Of a DNA stretch of 64,000 bases, positions 8,339 to 17,837 are shown piece after piece. The stretch is from contig JAFGBF010000026.1 in NCBI GenBank assembly GCA_016933255.1, positions 1-64,000 of the forward strand. Reading direction: 5' to 3'. The DNA comes from Candidatus Krumholzibacteriota bacterium. Lineage in GTDB: Bacteria; Krumholzibacteriota; Krumholzibacteriia; Krumholzibacteriales; Krumholzibacteriaceae. Numbering within the stretch: position 1 is the first letter of the stretch; every line of letters begins with the position of its first letter. A program made the position numbers and the translations under genes. The notes under the pieces are model-generated. The model made no database searches. It was not told the origin of the DNA and saw only the letters and a program-made list of their open reading frames with translations.

Positions 8339-11300
8339 AGCGCACTCTGGCGGTACTTATATCCCTGATATTGATTTCATCTGCTGCCCGTGCCGGCGAA
8401 TATGAGATAATCAGCCAGGAAAATGGCAGCGTAACTGTTCGGTTCACTCCTGAAAAACCTGTAATAACGCCTCTCGACGCAGGCAGGTCTCCGGTCCTGT
8501 CGATGATCAGGATTCCTGGATATCCCGGTGAGAGGATAGATGGAAGGCCGGTTCTGCCGGTCCAGAGATTTTTGTTCGAAGTGCCAGCAGACCGCGGGAT
8601 CAGGCTTCAGGTAATCGATAAAGAGATCACATCTATCGATGGTATCCTGCCTGAAGTCTGGTTCGGCGGTAAAGCCGATTACGAAAAAGCTTTAGAGATC
8701 CTTTCAGATCCCAACGCCGGATCAGTACCCGGACATGCTTTCATAGCGGCGAAAGGGATATATCGTAAGAGGCATATCGTTCTCGTCGATCTCTATCCCG
8801 TTCTTTTCGACAGTGAGCGTCCGGGGCTGATATATGCGGGAAGTATCACAGTTCGTCTTTCTTTCGACCCGCCCGATCTTTCGGGCCGGACCGATCCGGA
8901 TGCGGGGATCGCCCGTCTTCCCGGCGACAGATTGATAGTAAATGCATCGCAGGCTTCCGTCTGGAGAGAGGCCGGAACCGATCTTGCCCCTTCCGACAGG
9001 ACCCCTTATGAATTTGCCCTTTCCGATAACTGGGTGAAGCTGACGCTGAGTTCATCCGGGTTGTATTCGGTCGGATATGCCGATCTGCTTTCTGCGGGTA
9101 TCGATCCTGTCATGATAGATCCCGCGACGATACGTATCTTTTCCGGGGGGCCTTTTCAGCAGCCCGATGAGATAGCAGATGGCGGATCTTTCGAAGAAGA
9201 TTATCACATGACTGAATATCCCGTTTATTACGATGGGACAGGTTCGGGAGAATTTTTTCCCGGCGAATCGATCATTTTCTATGGCGTCGGTCTGAACGGC
9301 TGGATGAATCAGATCGATCCGGCTGCTGAAAGTACCGAATACTATGAGCATTATTACGCGAAAGAAAATGTCTACTGGATGACATGGGACGGATCGTTCG
9401 GGGCTTCAGAACCGAAACAGTTGCAGGAAAGGGATGTCAGTCCGGGCGGAGAAGCTCCCGACACTACGATCGTTTCGTATCAGGAGAGGATACACGTAGA
9501 AAAAGACTACGCGTACGATCCGAAATATACCGACGACAGGTGGTACTGGAGGTATATGGCCGAGGGCAGCGGGACATTCGTCAACGAGTTCGAACTTACA
9601 GAAGTCACAGACGGTACGGGCTTACTGAGGACTCGGGGCTATTCTCCGTACCACGATTTCAAGCTGGAGATAGCAGATTACTTCATTAACGGTTCGCTGG
9701 TAGGGACTCTTCAATGGCGCGCCATAATGGATGACTTTGTTCCCGCGACCCTTAGTGTCGATCTTGATAACCTCATCGAGTCTGCGAATCAGTTCAAGGT
9801 GACGATCGGATCTGAAGATAAAATGTATATGATGTCCTATGATATTTTTTACAAGAGGAACCTCTCCGCTGCCGGCGGAGTGGCAGACTATTTTTCTCCT
9901 CCTTTCAGTGGTAAGGCAGGTTTCAGTCTGGACGGGTTTACCAGTGATGAGATCTATCTTTTGGACATTACTGATTTCAGATCTCCAGTTCTGCTGACAG
10001 GGTCGGAGATCTCCGGCGGAGTCCTTGAGTTCGAGGATAATATCGGCGGATCTCCGGCGCATTACACGGCTGTCGAGGCGGGGGCCATCCAATCTCCCGG
10101 TATTGAGACAGCTTTTTCGGGAGGTATGGGTCCCGTATCTCTCAGAGATGAATCTTTCTGTCCCCATATGCTGATAATCTGCAACGGGCGCTTTGAGGAT
10201 GCCGCGAATATCCTCAAGAATTACAGAGAAGCGAACATTCACGGTATAACCGGCCCGGTAGTCCAGGTCGTCGACATAAATACCGTATATGACAATTTTT
10301 CAAACGGGATGAAGGATCCGGTCGCCATACGCAATTATCTGAAATTTCTGTATGACAATTTTTCGGACGGGGCAGGTCCCGTGATCCGTTATCTGCTTCT
10401 GCTCGGCAACGGGACGTATGATCCGCGCGATCTGCTCGGGACCGGAAACGACTTCGTTCCTCTTTACGTGACGATCAACGACGAAAAAGTAATCGAGGAT
10501 GATGATTTCTACGGAAGGCTCGATGATGAGAATGACTGGTTCATAGATATCGCTATCGGGAGGATGACTGTTTTTTCTTCCGGGCAGGCGGAGAGATGGG
10601 TCAGCGACATAATCGGATACGAGACAGGCAACGATTTTGGGAAATGGCGCAACGAGGTAGTACTGGTCGCCGACGACGAATTTTCGAATACTGTAGATTG
10701 TGATTTCAGGTTTATCAATTCCACAGAGGATATGACGGTCGACTATACATATTTCCCTGATTTTATCGATTTCAACAAGATATACCTTCACGAATATCCG
10801 TTTGACGGCACCGGAAAACCTCAAGCGAAGCAGGCCCTGCTGGATGCGTGGAACGATGGCGCTCTGATAGTCAATTATGTCGGGCACGGATCCCCTAACG
10901 TGATGGCTGATGAAAGAGCCATGGAAAAGTCCGACATCGCCTCTCTGGTGAATGGTAACAGGAGGCCTCTGTACCTGTCATTTTCCTGTTCTGTCGCCAA
11001 TATCGAATCGCCTTACCAGACGAGCTTAGGCCAGGATCTTGTGCTGAGCGAAAACGGAGGGGCGATAGCTGTCATCGGAGCGACAGGCCAGACTTATTTC
11101 GATTTTAACGAACTGGTCAATCACAGATTCATGAAAGCTCTTTTTACTTCGGAGGACAGCACAGGTACCGAGACTATCGGCTCCGCCCTGGCCCTGGCGA
11201 AACCGTGGAGCGTAAACGCGTTAGAACTTGCAAATACATCCCAATTCCTGCTTCTGGGCGATCCTGCCACGAAGATATATTTGCCTGCCCATCAGGTGGA

Positions 11301-12321
11301 GTGCAGCAGGTCGGAAATAGACTCGATGCTCACAGGAAAGAGATACAGGTTCTACGGGTCTGTAAGATCGGGGGGAGAGGTATTCGAGTCGTTCAACGGC
11401 AAAGCGGATATCATCGTGCAGGAATCGCGCAGGGAAGTCAATGAACCGGTCTACGGATGTGGTGATGATATTACGCGCGTTGAGTACTATATTCCCGGAG
11501 CAAATATCTTCAGGGGCAGTGTCGATGTGACAGATGGAAGGTTCTCGGCTGATTTCGTAGTGCCCCTCAGGTGCAGGGCCGGCGGTAAGGCGCGCGTACG
11601 CAGCTACGTGAGTTCAGCGGAGACTGACGGTGTCGGGGCCGAAGACTATCTTGTCATAACAAGCAATCCTGATCCACCGGTGAACGAATCGCCGCCACAT
11701 ATCGATATCTATTTCGCAGGCCGGGCGGATAAGGTCAAGCAGGGCTCGATACTTACAGTCGATATCTCTGACCCTGACGGGATCTCGATTCGTGGGGTGG
11801 ATCCGCAGAGCTCGATATTCCTCGAATTCGATCAAAGCGGATATTTCCGTGTCGTCACCGAGTTTTTCAAGTATGAGCATGGGTCGAGTACGACAGGACG
11901 GGTAGAGTATCCTATCCCTTCGGGCTTCGACCCCGGAGAGCATTCTGTCGTTGTCAGGGCTTTTGATAATCTTGGCGCATCGGCGAGCGATACTCTGGAG
12001 TTCGAGCTGGTCGAAGATGGGCTGTTTACGGTCAGCGATGTCTTTAATCTGCCTAATCCGGTAAGTGAGTCGACTAATTTCATTTTTCAGCTTAGCAGCG
12101 CCGCGGATGTTGTCCTGAGGCTCTATAATGTCTCCGGACGCGAGATCTGGAACGATAAAACTTACGGAAATGAGGGATATAACAGCATATACTGGAACGG
12201 AAGGGATTTCGCAGGGGATATACCCGCCAATGGTACATATCTCTATATTATAGATGTTTCCTTCAGAAATTCGTACAACCGCAGTGAAACGGTAACCGGG
12301 AAGGTGGTCCTGATCAGGTAA
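8335..12321 (+). CDS. Gingipain-family (C25) cysteine peptidase, PorU-like, with FlgD-type C-terminal domain
   Basis: The 1328-residue secreted protein has a signal peptide (MKRTLAVLISLILISSAARA) and a long beta-rich propeptide-like region. The C25 catalytic dyad is visible as VGHGS (H851) and LSFSCSVAN (C885), followed by GGAIAVIGATG. After the peptidase come Ig-like segments and a final domain reading FNLPNPVSES to NGTYLYIIDV, typical of FlgD-Ig/type-A-like tails. In Bacteroidota, PorU is the C25 sortase of the type IX secretion system and works with PorV. Size, domain order and the PorV-like neighbour 128 bp downstream favour a PorU-like role, but an exported gingipain-type protease without sortase activity remains possible. 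Confidence 0.8.
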   Translation: MKRTLAVLISLILISSAARAGEYEIISQENGSVTVRFTPEKPVITPLDAGRSPVLSMIRIPGYPGERIDGRPVLPVQRFLFEVPADRGIRLQVIDKEITSIDGILPEVWFGGKADYEKALEILSDPNAGSVPGHAFIAAKGIYRKRHIVLVDLYPVLFDSERPGLIYAGSITVRLSFDPPDLSGRTDPDAGIARLPGDRLIVNASQASVWREAGTDLAPSDRTPYEFALSDNWVKLTLSSSGLYSVGYADLLSAGIDPVMIDPATIRIFSGGPFQQPDEIADGGSFEEDYHMTEYPVYYDGTGSGEFFPGESIIFYGVGLNGWMNQIDPAAESTEYYEHYYAKENVYWMTWDGSFGASEPKQLQERDVSPGGEAPDTTIVSYQERIHVEKDYAYDPKYTDDRWYWRYMAEGSGTFVNEFELTEVTDGTGLLRTRGYSPYHDFKLEIADYFINGSLVGTLQWRAIMDDFVPATLSVDLDNLIESANQFKVTIGSEDKMYMMSYDIFYKRNLSAAGGVADYFSPPFSGKAGFSLDGFTSDEIYLLDITDFRSPVLLTGSEISGGVLEFEDNIGGSPAHYTAVEAGAIQSPGIETAFSGGMGPVSLRDESFCPHMLIICNGRFEDAANILKNYREANIHGITGPVVQVVDINTVYDNFSNGMKDPVAIRNYLKFLYDNFSDGAGPVIRYLLLLGNGTYDPRDLLGTGNDFVPLYVTINDEKVIEDDDFYGRLDDENDWFIDIAIGRMTVFSSGQAERWVSDIIGYETGNDFGKWRNEVVLVADDEFSNTVDCDFRFINSTEDMTVDYTYFPDFIDFNKIYLHEYPFDGTGKPQAKQALLDAWNDGALIVNYVGHGSPNVMADERAMEKSDIASLVNGNRRPLYLSFSCSVANIESPYQTSLGQDLVLSENGGAIAVIGATGQTYFDFNELVNHRFMKALFTSEDSTGTETIGSALALAKPWSVNALELANTSQFLLLGDPATKIYLPAHQVECSRSEIDSMLTGKRYRFYGSVRSGGEVFESFNGKADIIVQESRREVNEPVYGCGDDITRVEYYIPGANIFRGSVDVTDGRFSADFVVPLRCRAGGKARVRSYVSSAETDGVGAEDYLVITSNPDPPVNESPPHIDIYFAGRADKVKQGSILTVDISDPDGISIRGVDPQSSIFLEFDQSGYFRVVTEFFKYEHGSSTTGRVEYPIPSGFDPGEHSVVVRAFDNLGASASDTLEFELVEDGLFTVSDVFNLPNPVSESTNFIFQLSSAADVVLRLYNVSGREIWNDKTYGNEGYNSIYWNGRDFAGDIPANGTYLYIIDVSFRNSYNRSETVTGKVVLIR

Positions 12322-12381
12322 GATGTTAATAAATCTGCGATTCTTGAGATCTCCACATCTCGTTCCGAGCCGTCAAATTGC

Positions 12382-12408
12382 TTGACCCGGAGTATCGCGG
12401 AACATAAT
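12382..12408 (+). promoter_or_regulatory. Weak putative promoter before the porV-like gene
   Basis: TTGACC (12382-12387) and CATAAT (12403-12408) are separated by 15 bp, shorter than ideal. They stand in the only sizeable gap (128 bp) of the PorU-PorV-M6 block, about 40 nt before the porV-like ATG. Confidence 0.35.
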
Positions 12409-12449
12409 TTTAGAGATGACAGAGTTCTTGATTAGAAGGAGAAATAAAT

Positions 12450-13469
12450 ATGATTAGATCTCTCAGGCTGATTTCCATCGTCTTGCTACTGCTTACGGCA
12501 TTTACAGGCTCTTTGAAGGCCCAGGGAGAGTCCGGCGCGAGCAGTCTCATAATTCCACCTGGAGCGAGAGCCAACGCGTTGGGACAGAGTTTTGTCGCGA
12601 TAGCGGACGATGCAACCTGTCTGTGGTGGAACCCGGCAGGAATGGCTTTTATAGATCATATGGCTTTCGATCTGATGCATTCGCAGCTCGTGCCTGATCT
12701 CGCGTCCGATGTCTTCTATGAATATCTTGGCGGAGTCTATGCGATCAAGGGTTTCGCGGTCATCGGTGTAGCGGTGCAGTACCTCAGTTATGGCGACTGG
12801 GACGCGACCGGGCAGACAGGTGAAGACCTCGGAACGGCATCTTCATACGAAGTCGTCCCTACGCTGGGCGGCGCCATAAAAATAACTGATGACATATCGA
12901 TCGGGATGAACATGAAGTTCATCTATGTCAGTCTTGCCCCGGATTGGGCGATACAGGACGACCGGGGAGGCGGAGGACAGGCATCCTCAGTCGCAGTGGA
13001 TTTCGGCGGGTTGTGGAGGATACCTCCGTTCAGGATCGCAGGGTATGAGATCTCCAGGCTGAATCTCGGCCTGGCTGTTTCTAATATCGGACCAGCTCTG
13101 ACATTTGTAAACCCCGGGGAACAGGCTGCGCATCTTCCCAGAAATCTCAGGGTCGGGTTCGCCTATACGCCGGTGCTGAACGAACAGGCGGCCCTCACCG
13201 TTGTTGCAGATGTCAATAAATCGCTTATTGATTACTGGAGCGACGAGGATTACAAACGCTCTAACACCTATCATGGCGGACTCGAAGGGGTTTACGCCCA
13301 GCTTCTGGTTGTCCGTGCCGGTTATGTCTACGACAAAGACGGAGATATTACCGACATGACCTACGGGATAGGGTTCCTCTTTAATAAATTCAGGATCGAT
13401 TATGCCAGTGTTCCTCAGGCGTCAGATCTTGGAAGGGTGCATCGCTGGTCGTTCGGCATGACTTTCTAG
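12450..13469 (+). CDS. PorV/PorQ-family outer-membrane beta-barrel protein
   Basis: After the signal peptide (ending near SLKAQGES) comes the hallmark segment LIIPPGARANALGQSFVAIA, then DDATCLWWNPAGMA. This is the start of the PorV/PorQ (UPF0164-like, FadL-related) barrel family. The rest alternates amphipathic strands and ends SFGMTF with terminal Phe. In the type IX secretion system PorV carries cargo from the translocon to the PorU sortase; in other FCB phyla the family is common but less understood. AAGGAG sits 8 nt before the ATG. Its place between a C25 peptidase and an M6 protease with a sorting-type tail supports a T9SS-like role. Confidence 0.87.
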   Translation: MIRSLRLISIVLLLLTAFTGSLKAQGESGASSLIIPPGARANALGQSFVAIADDATCLWWNPAGMAFIDHMAFDLMHSQLVPDLASDVFYEYLGGVYAIKGFAVIGVAVQYLSYGDWDATGQTGEDLGTASSYEVVPTLGGAIKITDDISIGMNMKFIYVSLAPDWAIQDDRGGGGQASSVAVDFGGLWRIPPFRIAGYEISRLNLGLAVSNIGPALTFVNPGEQAAHLPRNLRVGFAYTPVLNEQAALTVVADVNKSLIDYWSDEDYKRSNTYHGGLEGVYAQLLVVRAGYVYDKDGDITDMTYGIGFLFNKFRIDYASVPQASDLGRVHRWSFGMTF

Positions 13470-13500
13470 GCAGCTACCCCTGAGAAAGGTGATACCTGAT

Positions 13501-16500
13501 TTGTTACCGGTTAGTTCTTCCAAGGCTGCCCTGATATTCCTGTCGGTGCTCGCTTTCTCGAGTCAGCCGCACTTGCTCCGCGCCGGAGAAGTGAAAGCTC
13601 CGGTCTTCAGGCGCACCGGATCCGGTCATTTGATCATGACGGGAGAACGCCGCGCCGTTCCCGATCAGTTGATCAGGCAGCGCAGGGCGTTTTCGTACGA
13701 AATGCCCCTGCAGCCGGGCTTCGACAGGCTGCTCAAGGGGTCTTCAGCGGAGCCTGCTGCAGTCGAAGGTTCTCTGAACGTGGTTATGATCAGAGTCGCT
13801 TTCGAAAACAACAGCATGAGCAGTCTTTCGAGTATCTATACAGACGGCGATTTCGACCTTTCACCCTACGATTCATCCATTGTGGATCCTCTTCCCCATA
13901 ACAGGACTTATTTTAATGCCCATATGCAGGGGCTTGCCAATTTCCTGCATTTTCAATCATGCGGCAGGCTTGAACTGACGTGGGAGATACTCCCCCTTGA
14001 AGAGGACGGAAGCTATAAACTTTCAGATATCGCCGAATACGGCCCCGGCTCTTATACGACCGGATGGACGACACCGCGTCTGACACGGTTTCTCAACGAT
14101 GCAGTAGTAAAGGCTGACGAGGAACTTTCTCTGGCGGGGTATCCGCGCAGGCTCTCTGACTATGACGCGATAATCCTCGTACACGCGGGAGCGGATATAC
14201 AGAGTGATTACGATGGTGATTCCCCGAACGATATTCCCTCTTTCTTCGCCATCCTCGGCGACGGAGATGAGATAACGATCGAGGGAGGCTCGACTATCAT
14301 CAGGGAGATATCAGTCGTCCCGGAGACGGCGACTCAGGATGGAGGTTATGGGAGCATGGCGTCGGTCCTCGCCCATGAGTTCGGCCATGTAATGGGACTG
14401 CCAGATCTCTACGATGTTTATTATGGTTTTCCGATCGTAGGGGTATGGGATCAGATGGATTCCGGCCCTCTGCTGGGAGCGTATATCCCGGACCTCAGAG
14501 GCGAAATTATATATGTGACAGGTATGCTGCCTTCCGGGTTCGGCGCTTGGAGCAGATATATGCTCGGCTGGGCGGAGACAGATACTGTCAAGGTATTCGA
14601 GAATAATATATCTCTTCCAGCGGTGGAAGAATGTCCTTCAAGACTGGTCCGGCTCGATGTCTCGAGCGAAGAGTACTTTCTGATAGAGAACCGTGCAGTC
14701 GAACTCGATGATATACGGACGATTTATGCCTCCGATCCCGTTACAGGTGTCGTGATAGGGACGGGCAACTGTCCGAACTGCGGAGATGGGAACCCTGACG
14801 ATGATGACTGGGAGCTGGTCAATGGATACGATATCCTGCTTCCGACCGAGTCCGACATGATCGAGACCGATGCGGGCCCCGGTATTCTCGTCTGGCATAT
14901 AGATGAATCTTTTATCGAGGACAGGTGGTATATCAACGAAGTGAATTCCCGCTGGCCTTTCGGCGTCTCGCTTGTCGAAGGATCGGGAGTGAGGGATCTG
15001 GGAAATCCATACTCGAGTTTCAGGATGGGATGGTATGACGACGCATTTTATGAAGGGAACAGATCGGAGTTTTCCGATTCTACGATCCCGTCGTCATGGA
15101 GCAGCTGGCAGGTGCCGACAGGCGCGCGCATAGAGGGGATCTCGGCCCGTGATACGATGATGACGTTCGGTGCAGGGATAAGAGACCTGAGAAATGTCGA
15201 AAGTATTCTTGCTCCATCCGATCTTGCCGAGGGAGGAATCCTGCAGATCCCGGGCGGAACAAGCTCGCTGATGATCGATATACACGGTAACGGTATCGTT
15301 GCCGGAGATGACGGACAGGCTTTTTCACTCGGCTGCCCCGCTCTGACACCGGCAGCGTTTTCAGAGGAATTCGATCCGGATTCGGGGGATGATGCTGTGC
15401 TTGTGGGAGATTCAGACGGATCTGTCCACGCATTCAGGGTATCGAGCGGAAGCTGGGACGAATATGGCGGCTGGCCTTTCGATACGGGAGCTCTGCTTGT
15501 TTCCCACCCCGTACCGGTCAAACGGCTGAATGAGAGTTTTGTCTCGGTGACTGATAATGAGGGGAGGCTGTGGCTGCTTGATTTTGAAGGATCCGCAGTC
15601 ACTTCGACGGCTTTGCCTGCCGGTTCATCTTTTACGGGCAATATCTCCGTAGAGATCGATCAGCAGGGATATTCAACGGGGATATATACCCTTGCTTCTA
15701 TCGACGGAGAAGATCGGATCAGTATAATCCACTGGGTCTTCGGCGCAGGCAGTCAGCTTGTCCCGGATGATCAGTGGCAGTATCATATACCTTTTTCACC
15801 AGATGAGATCGCCGGGGGAATCGCTCTTCTCGGAGGAGATATCGATCCGGAAAGAAACGGCAGCGAGGTCTACCTTTCGTCGCTGGAGACGGGCAGGATC
15901 CTTTTCTGCGATCGAAACGGCGTGATATCGGAAAGAGAGACCGGTGCCGCCCTGACCGGCGTACCTGCACTCCAGGATATTAACGGGGATGGATATATAG
16001 ATATATGCTGCTCTGACGGTTCGAGGATATACGTGATAAGTTCCTCAGGTTCGAATGTCTCCGGTTGGCCTCGCAGTGTCAATGGCGTTTTCGATCTGCC
16101 GGCCGAGGTGAAGGTCTCGTCGCCGCTGACGACGATGGGAAACAGTTCAGGATCGTGGATCGCCGCAGGAACAGATGAAGGAATATTCTTTGTATTCGAC
16201 TACAGGGGAGAACTTGTCCCCGGTTATCCCAAAAAGATGGCGTCTTCTTTCGACGGACCGGTCGACATAGTCGTCTCGGGAGAGGAAGCTCTTTTCTCAT
16301 ATTCAGACCTGGTTTTAAATATCGGTTATAACTCCTATTTCGAATTCCGCCCGGAAGGAGGAAAGATGAGATGGCGTCTAGCGCCGTTTGACGGCAGCGG
16401 GATCGATCATTCATGGACTGGACTCTGGGGCGGTCCCGAAAGGATATCTTTTGCTCTCAGCTCGGAGGGATTCTCCCAGACGATCGCAGACTGGTCCGAG

Positions 16501-16773
16501 ATCGAGGATAACCTGATCGTCTATCCGAATCCCTCGACCGGCGAAAGAGTGGGATTCCATTTTACAGCTCCGGTGAGCGGTGAGGCCCATATTCAGATCT
16601 TGACGTTATCTGGTGAGATGGTGATGGAAGAGAGAAAGAGCCTTCTCGGGGGAGAGGATGAGTTTGCGCTTTCATTATCAGGCAAGGCTTCCGGAATATA
16701 TATCTGCAGGCTTGTCATTGTTTCAGAGGGCAGGAAATATCAGGCTCAAAGAAAATTTGCGATAGTAAACTGA
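13501..16773 (+). CDS. Secreted M6-family metalloprotease with C-terminal type-A-like sorting domain
   Basis: The 1090-residue protein belongs to the immune-inhibitor-A-like M6 peptidases. The zinc motif HEFGHVMGLPD gives H292, E293, H296 and the extended D302, followed by VWDQMDSG as a Met-turn-like stretch. A beta-propeller-like section (about 600-960, with FG-GAP/VCBS-like phrases such as DINGDGYIDI) follows. The C-terminus, NLIVYPNPSTGE to ASGIYICRLV, has the YPNP opening and GIY ending of type-A T9SS sorting domains, so it is a plausible cargo of the neighbouring PorU/PorV pair. TTG 13501 with AAAGGTGA upstream is preferred because it gives a clean signal peptide; GTG 13489 in the same frame is the alternative. 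Confidence 0.85.
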   Translation: MLPVSSSKAALIFLSVLAFSSQPHLLRAGEVKAPVFRRTGSGHLIMTGERRAVPDQLIRQRRAFSYEMPLQPGFDRLLKGSSAEPAAVEGSLNVVMIRVAFENNSMSSLSSIYTDGDFDLSPYDSSIVDPLPHNRTYFNAHMQGLANFLHFQSCGRLELTWEILPLEEDGSYKLSDIAEYGPGSYTTGWTTPRLTRFLNDAVVKADEELSLAGYPRRLSDYDAIILVHAGADIQSDYDGDSPNDIPSFFAILGDGDEITIEGGSTIIREISVVPETATQDGGYGSMASVLAHEFGHVMGLPDLYDVYYGFPIVGVWDQMDSGPLLGAYIPDLRGEIIYVTGMLPSGFGAWSRYMLGWAETDTVKVFENNISLPAVEECPSRLVRLDVSSEEYFLIENRAVELDDIRTIYASDPVTGVVIGTGNCPNCGDGNPDDDDWELVNGYDILLPTESDMIETDAGPGILVWHIDESFIEDRWYINEVNSRWPFGVSLVEGSGVRDLGNPYSSFRMGWYDDAFYEGNRSEFSDSTIPSSWSSWQVPTGARIEGISARDTMMTFGAGIRDLRNVESILAPSDLAEGGILQIPGGTSSLMIDIHGNGIVAGDDGQAFSLGCPALTPAAFSEEFDPDSGDDAVLVGDSDGSVHAFRVSSGSWDEYGGWPFDTGALLVSHPVPVKRLNESFVSVTDNEGRLWLLDFEGSAVTSTALPAGSSFTGNISVEIDQQGYSTGIYTLASIDGEDRISIIHWVFGAGSQLVPDDQWQYHIPFSPDEIAGGIALLGGDIDPERNGSEVYLSSLETGRILFCDRNGVISERETGAALTGVPALQDINGDGYIDICCSDGSRIYVISSSGSNVSGWPRSVNGVFDLPAEVKVSSPLTTMGNSSGSWIAAGTDEGIFFVFDYRGELVPGYPKKMASSFDGPVDIVVSGEEALFSYSDLVLNIGYNSYFEFRPEGGKMRWRLAPFDGSGIDHSWTGLWGGPERISFALSSEGFSQTIADWSEIEDNLIVYPNPSTGERVGFHFTAPVSGEAHIQILTLSGEMVMEERKSLLGGEDEFALSLSGKASGIYICRLVIVSEGRKYQAQRKFAIVN

Positions 16774-16788
16774 CAGTGGAGGAGAAGT

Positions 16789-17826
16789 ATGCGCCGGATC
16801 GAACATAGCTATACAGCAATAATACTACTGACTATTTTCATCTTGTCTCCTTACAGGATATTGATGGCGGCGGGCCTTCCGGATGGAGAGACTGATCAGT
16901 CGCGCGTTCTATCCAATAGTGGTCATCCTGTTACGGAAGATGTCGAAATGGAGGCCGATCGGCCGAACTCGGTCTTTGACAAAAAAAATGACGGGGATTT
17001 CAACCTTAAATCTTACCGGATGAATGAGACGCTGAGGCTGTCAGGCGAGAAGCTGGATTCTCCCTCGGTGTCGATAAGCGATATGAGTAAGCTGAGAAAA
17101 GGATCCGCTCCGTCCTCGAACAGGTACCGCGGAAAAAAGAAGATAGCATTGTCAGTCCTGGCTTCCGCCCTGCTCCCTGGGCTTGGAGAACTTTATCTTT
17201 ACGCGGACCAGGGAGACAGGTCCGACTGGTCGACACTTGCCAGGGTCCCCTCTTTTATGGGAATGGACGCCTTTCTGTGGTACAAATACAAGATCAATCA
17301 TGACGAAGGTATAGACACAAAAAAAGAATACGAGGCTTTCTGCGACGAACACTGGAGCGAGGAGAGGTTTCTTCTGCAGCACCCGTATTGCGAGAATGTC
17401 GGAGGCTGCGACGACTGGCAGGAATATAATGAAAATGCCGGTGACGACTGGCCGCAATACTATTTTCTGTATATTCCGAAGTCTCTCGACAGGGAAGAGT
17501 ATTACGAGAATTGCGGAAAATATGACGCTTTTGTCTTCGGGTGGGACGACTGGGATCCCGAAGGATGGGACTATTCGTATGAGACCTTCGAGCCGTGGAC
17601 GCCGAACAGGACGATATACTGGGACCTGCGCGAGGAGAGCGACAAATTTGTTGTAAGAGCGGACCAGTATCTTATGATGCTTATGTTAAACAGGGTCGTA
17701 TCGATGATAGACGTGCTTTGGCTGGCGCACCAGATGAATAATGATACCGTCGATGACGGTGGATGGTCTTTGGATATCATGCCGGACGCGGTGAACCCCG
17801 CAGTAGGTATAAGCTATCGTTTCTAG
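16789..17826 (+). CDS. Exported LPGLG-motif protein, first of a tandem pair, unknown function
   Basis: The 345-residue protein has an N-terminal hydrophobic signal segment, a low-complexity acidic linker, and a hydrophobic motif ALSVLASALLPGLGELYLY. That motif recalls DUF5683-like proteins, which carry 'LLPGLGQ-Y-G' helical hairpins. A second hydrophobic segment near the end reads LNRVVSMIDVLWLAHQMN, and the C-terminus is SYRF. The middle is very rich in Trp, Tyr, Asp and Glu. The next gene shares the LPGLG motif, the late VSMxDxxxLA motif and the aromatic C-terminus, so the two appear to be diverged duplicates. GGAGGAG lies 5 nt before the ATG. Function is unknown; envelope location is inferred. 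Confidence 0.7.
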   Translation: MRRIEHSYTAIILLTIFILSPYRILMAAGLPDGETDQSRVLSNSGHPVTEDVEMEADRPNSVFDKKNDGDFNLKSYRMNETLRLSGEKLDSPSVSISDMSKLRKGSAPSSNRYRGKKKIALSVLASALLPGLGELYLYADQGDRSDWSTLARVPSFMGMDAFLWYKYKINHDEGIDTKKEYEAFCDEHWSEERFLLQHPYCENVGGCDDWQEYNENAGDDWPQYYFLYIPKSLDREEYYENCGKYDAFVFGWDDWDPEGWDYSYETFEPWTPNRTIYWDLREESDKFVVRADQYLMMLMLNRVVSMIDVLWLAHQMNNDTVDDGGWSLDIMPDAVNPAVGISYRF

Positions 17827-17837
17827 GGGGTAACAGG

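Noticed and set aside
17763-17837. Longer start for the second LPGLG protein
   Set aside because: It overlaps the previous gene by 64 nt and hides the signal peptide; TTG 17838 has a strong AGGGGG site.
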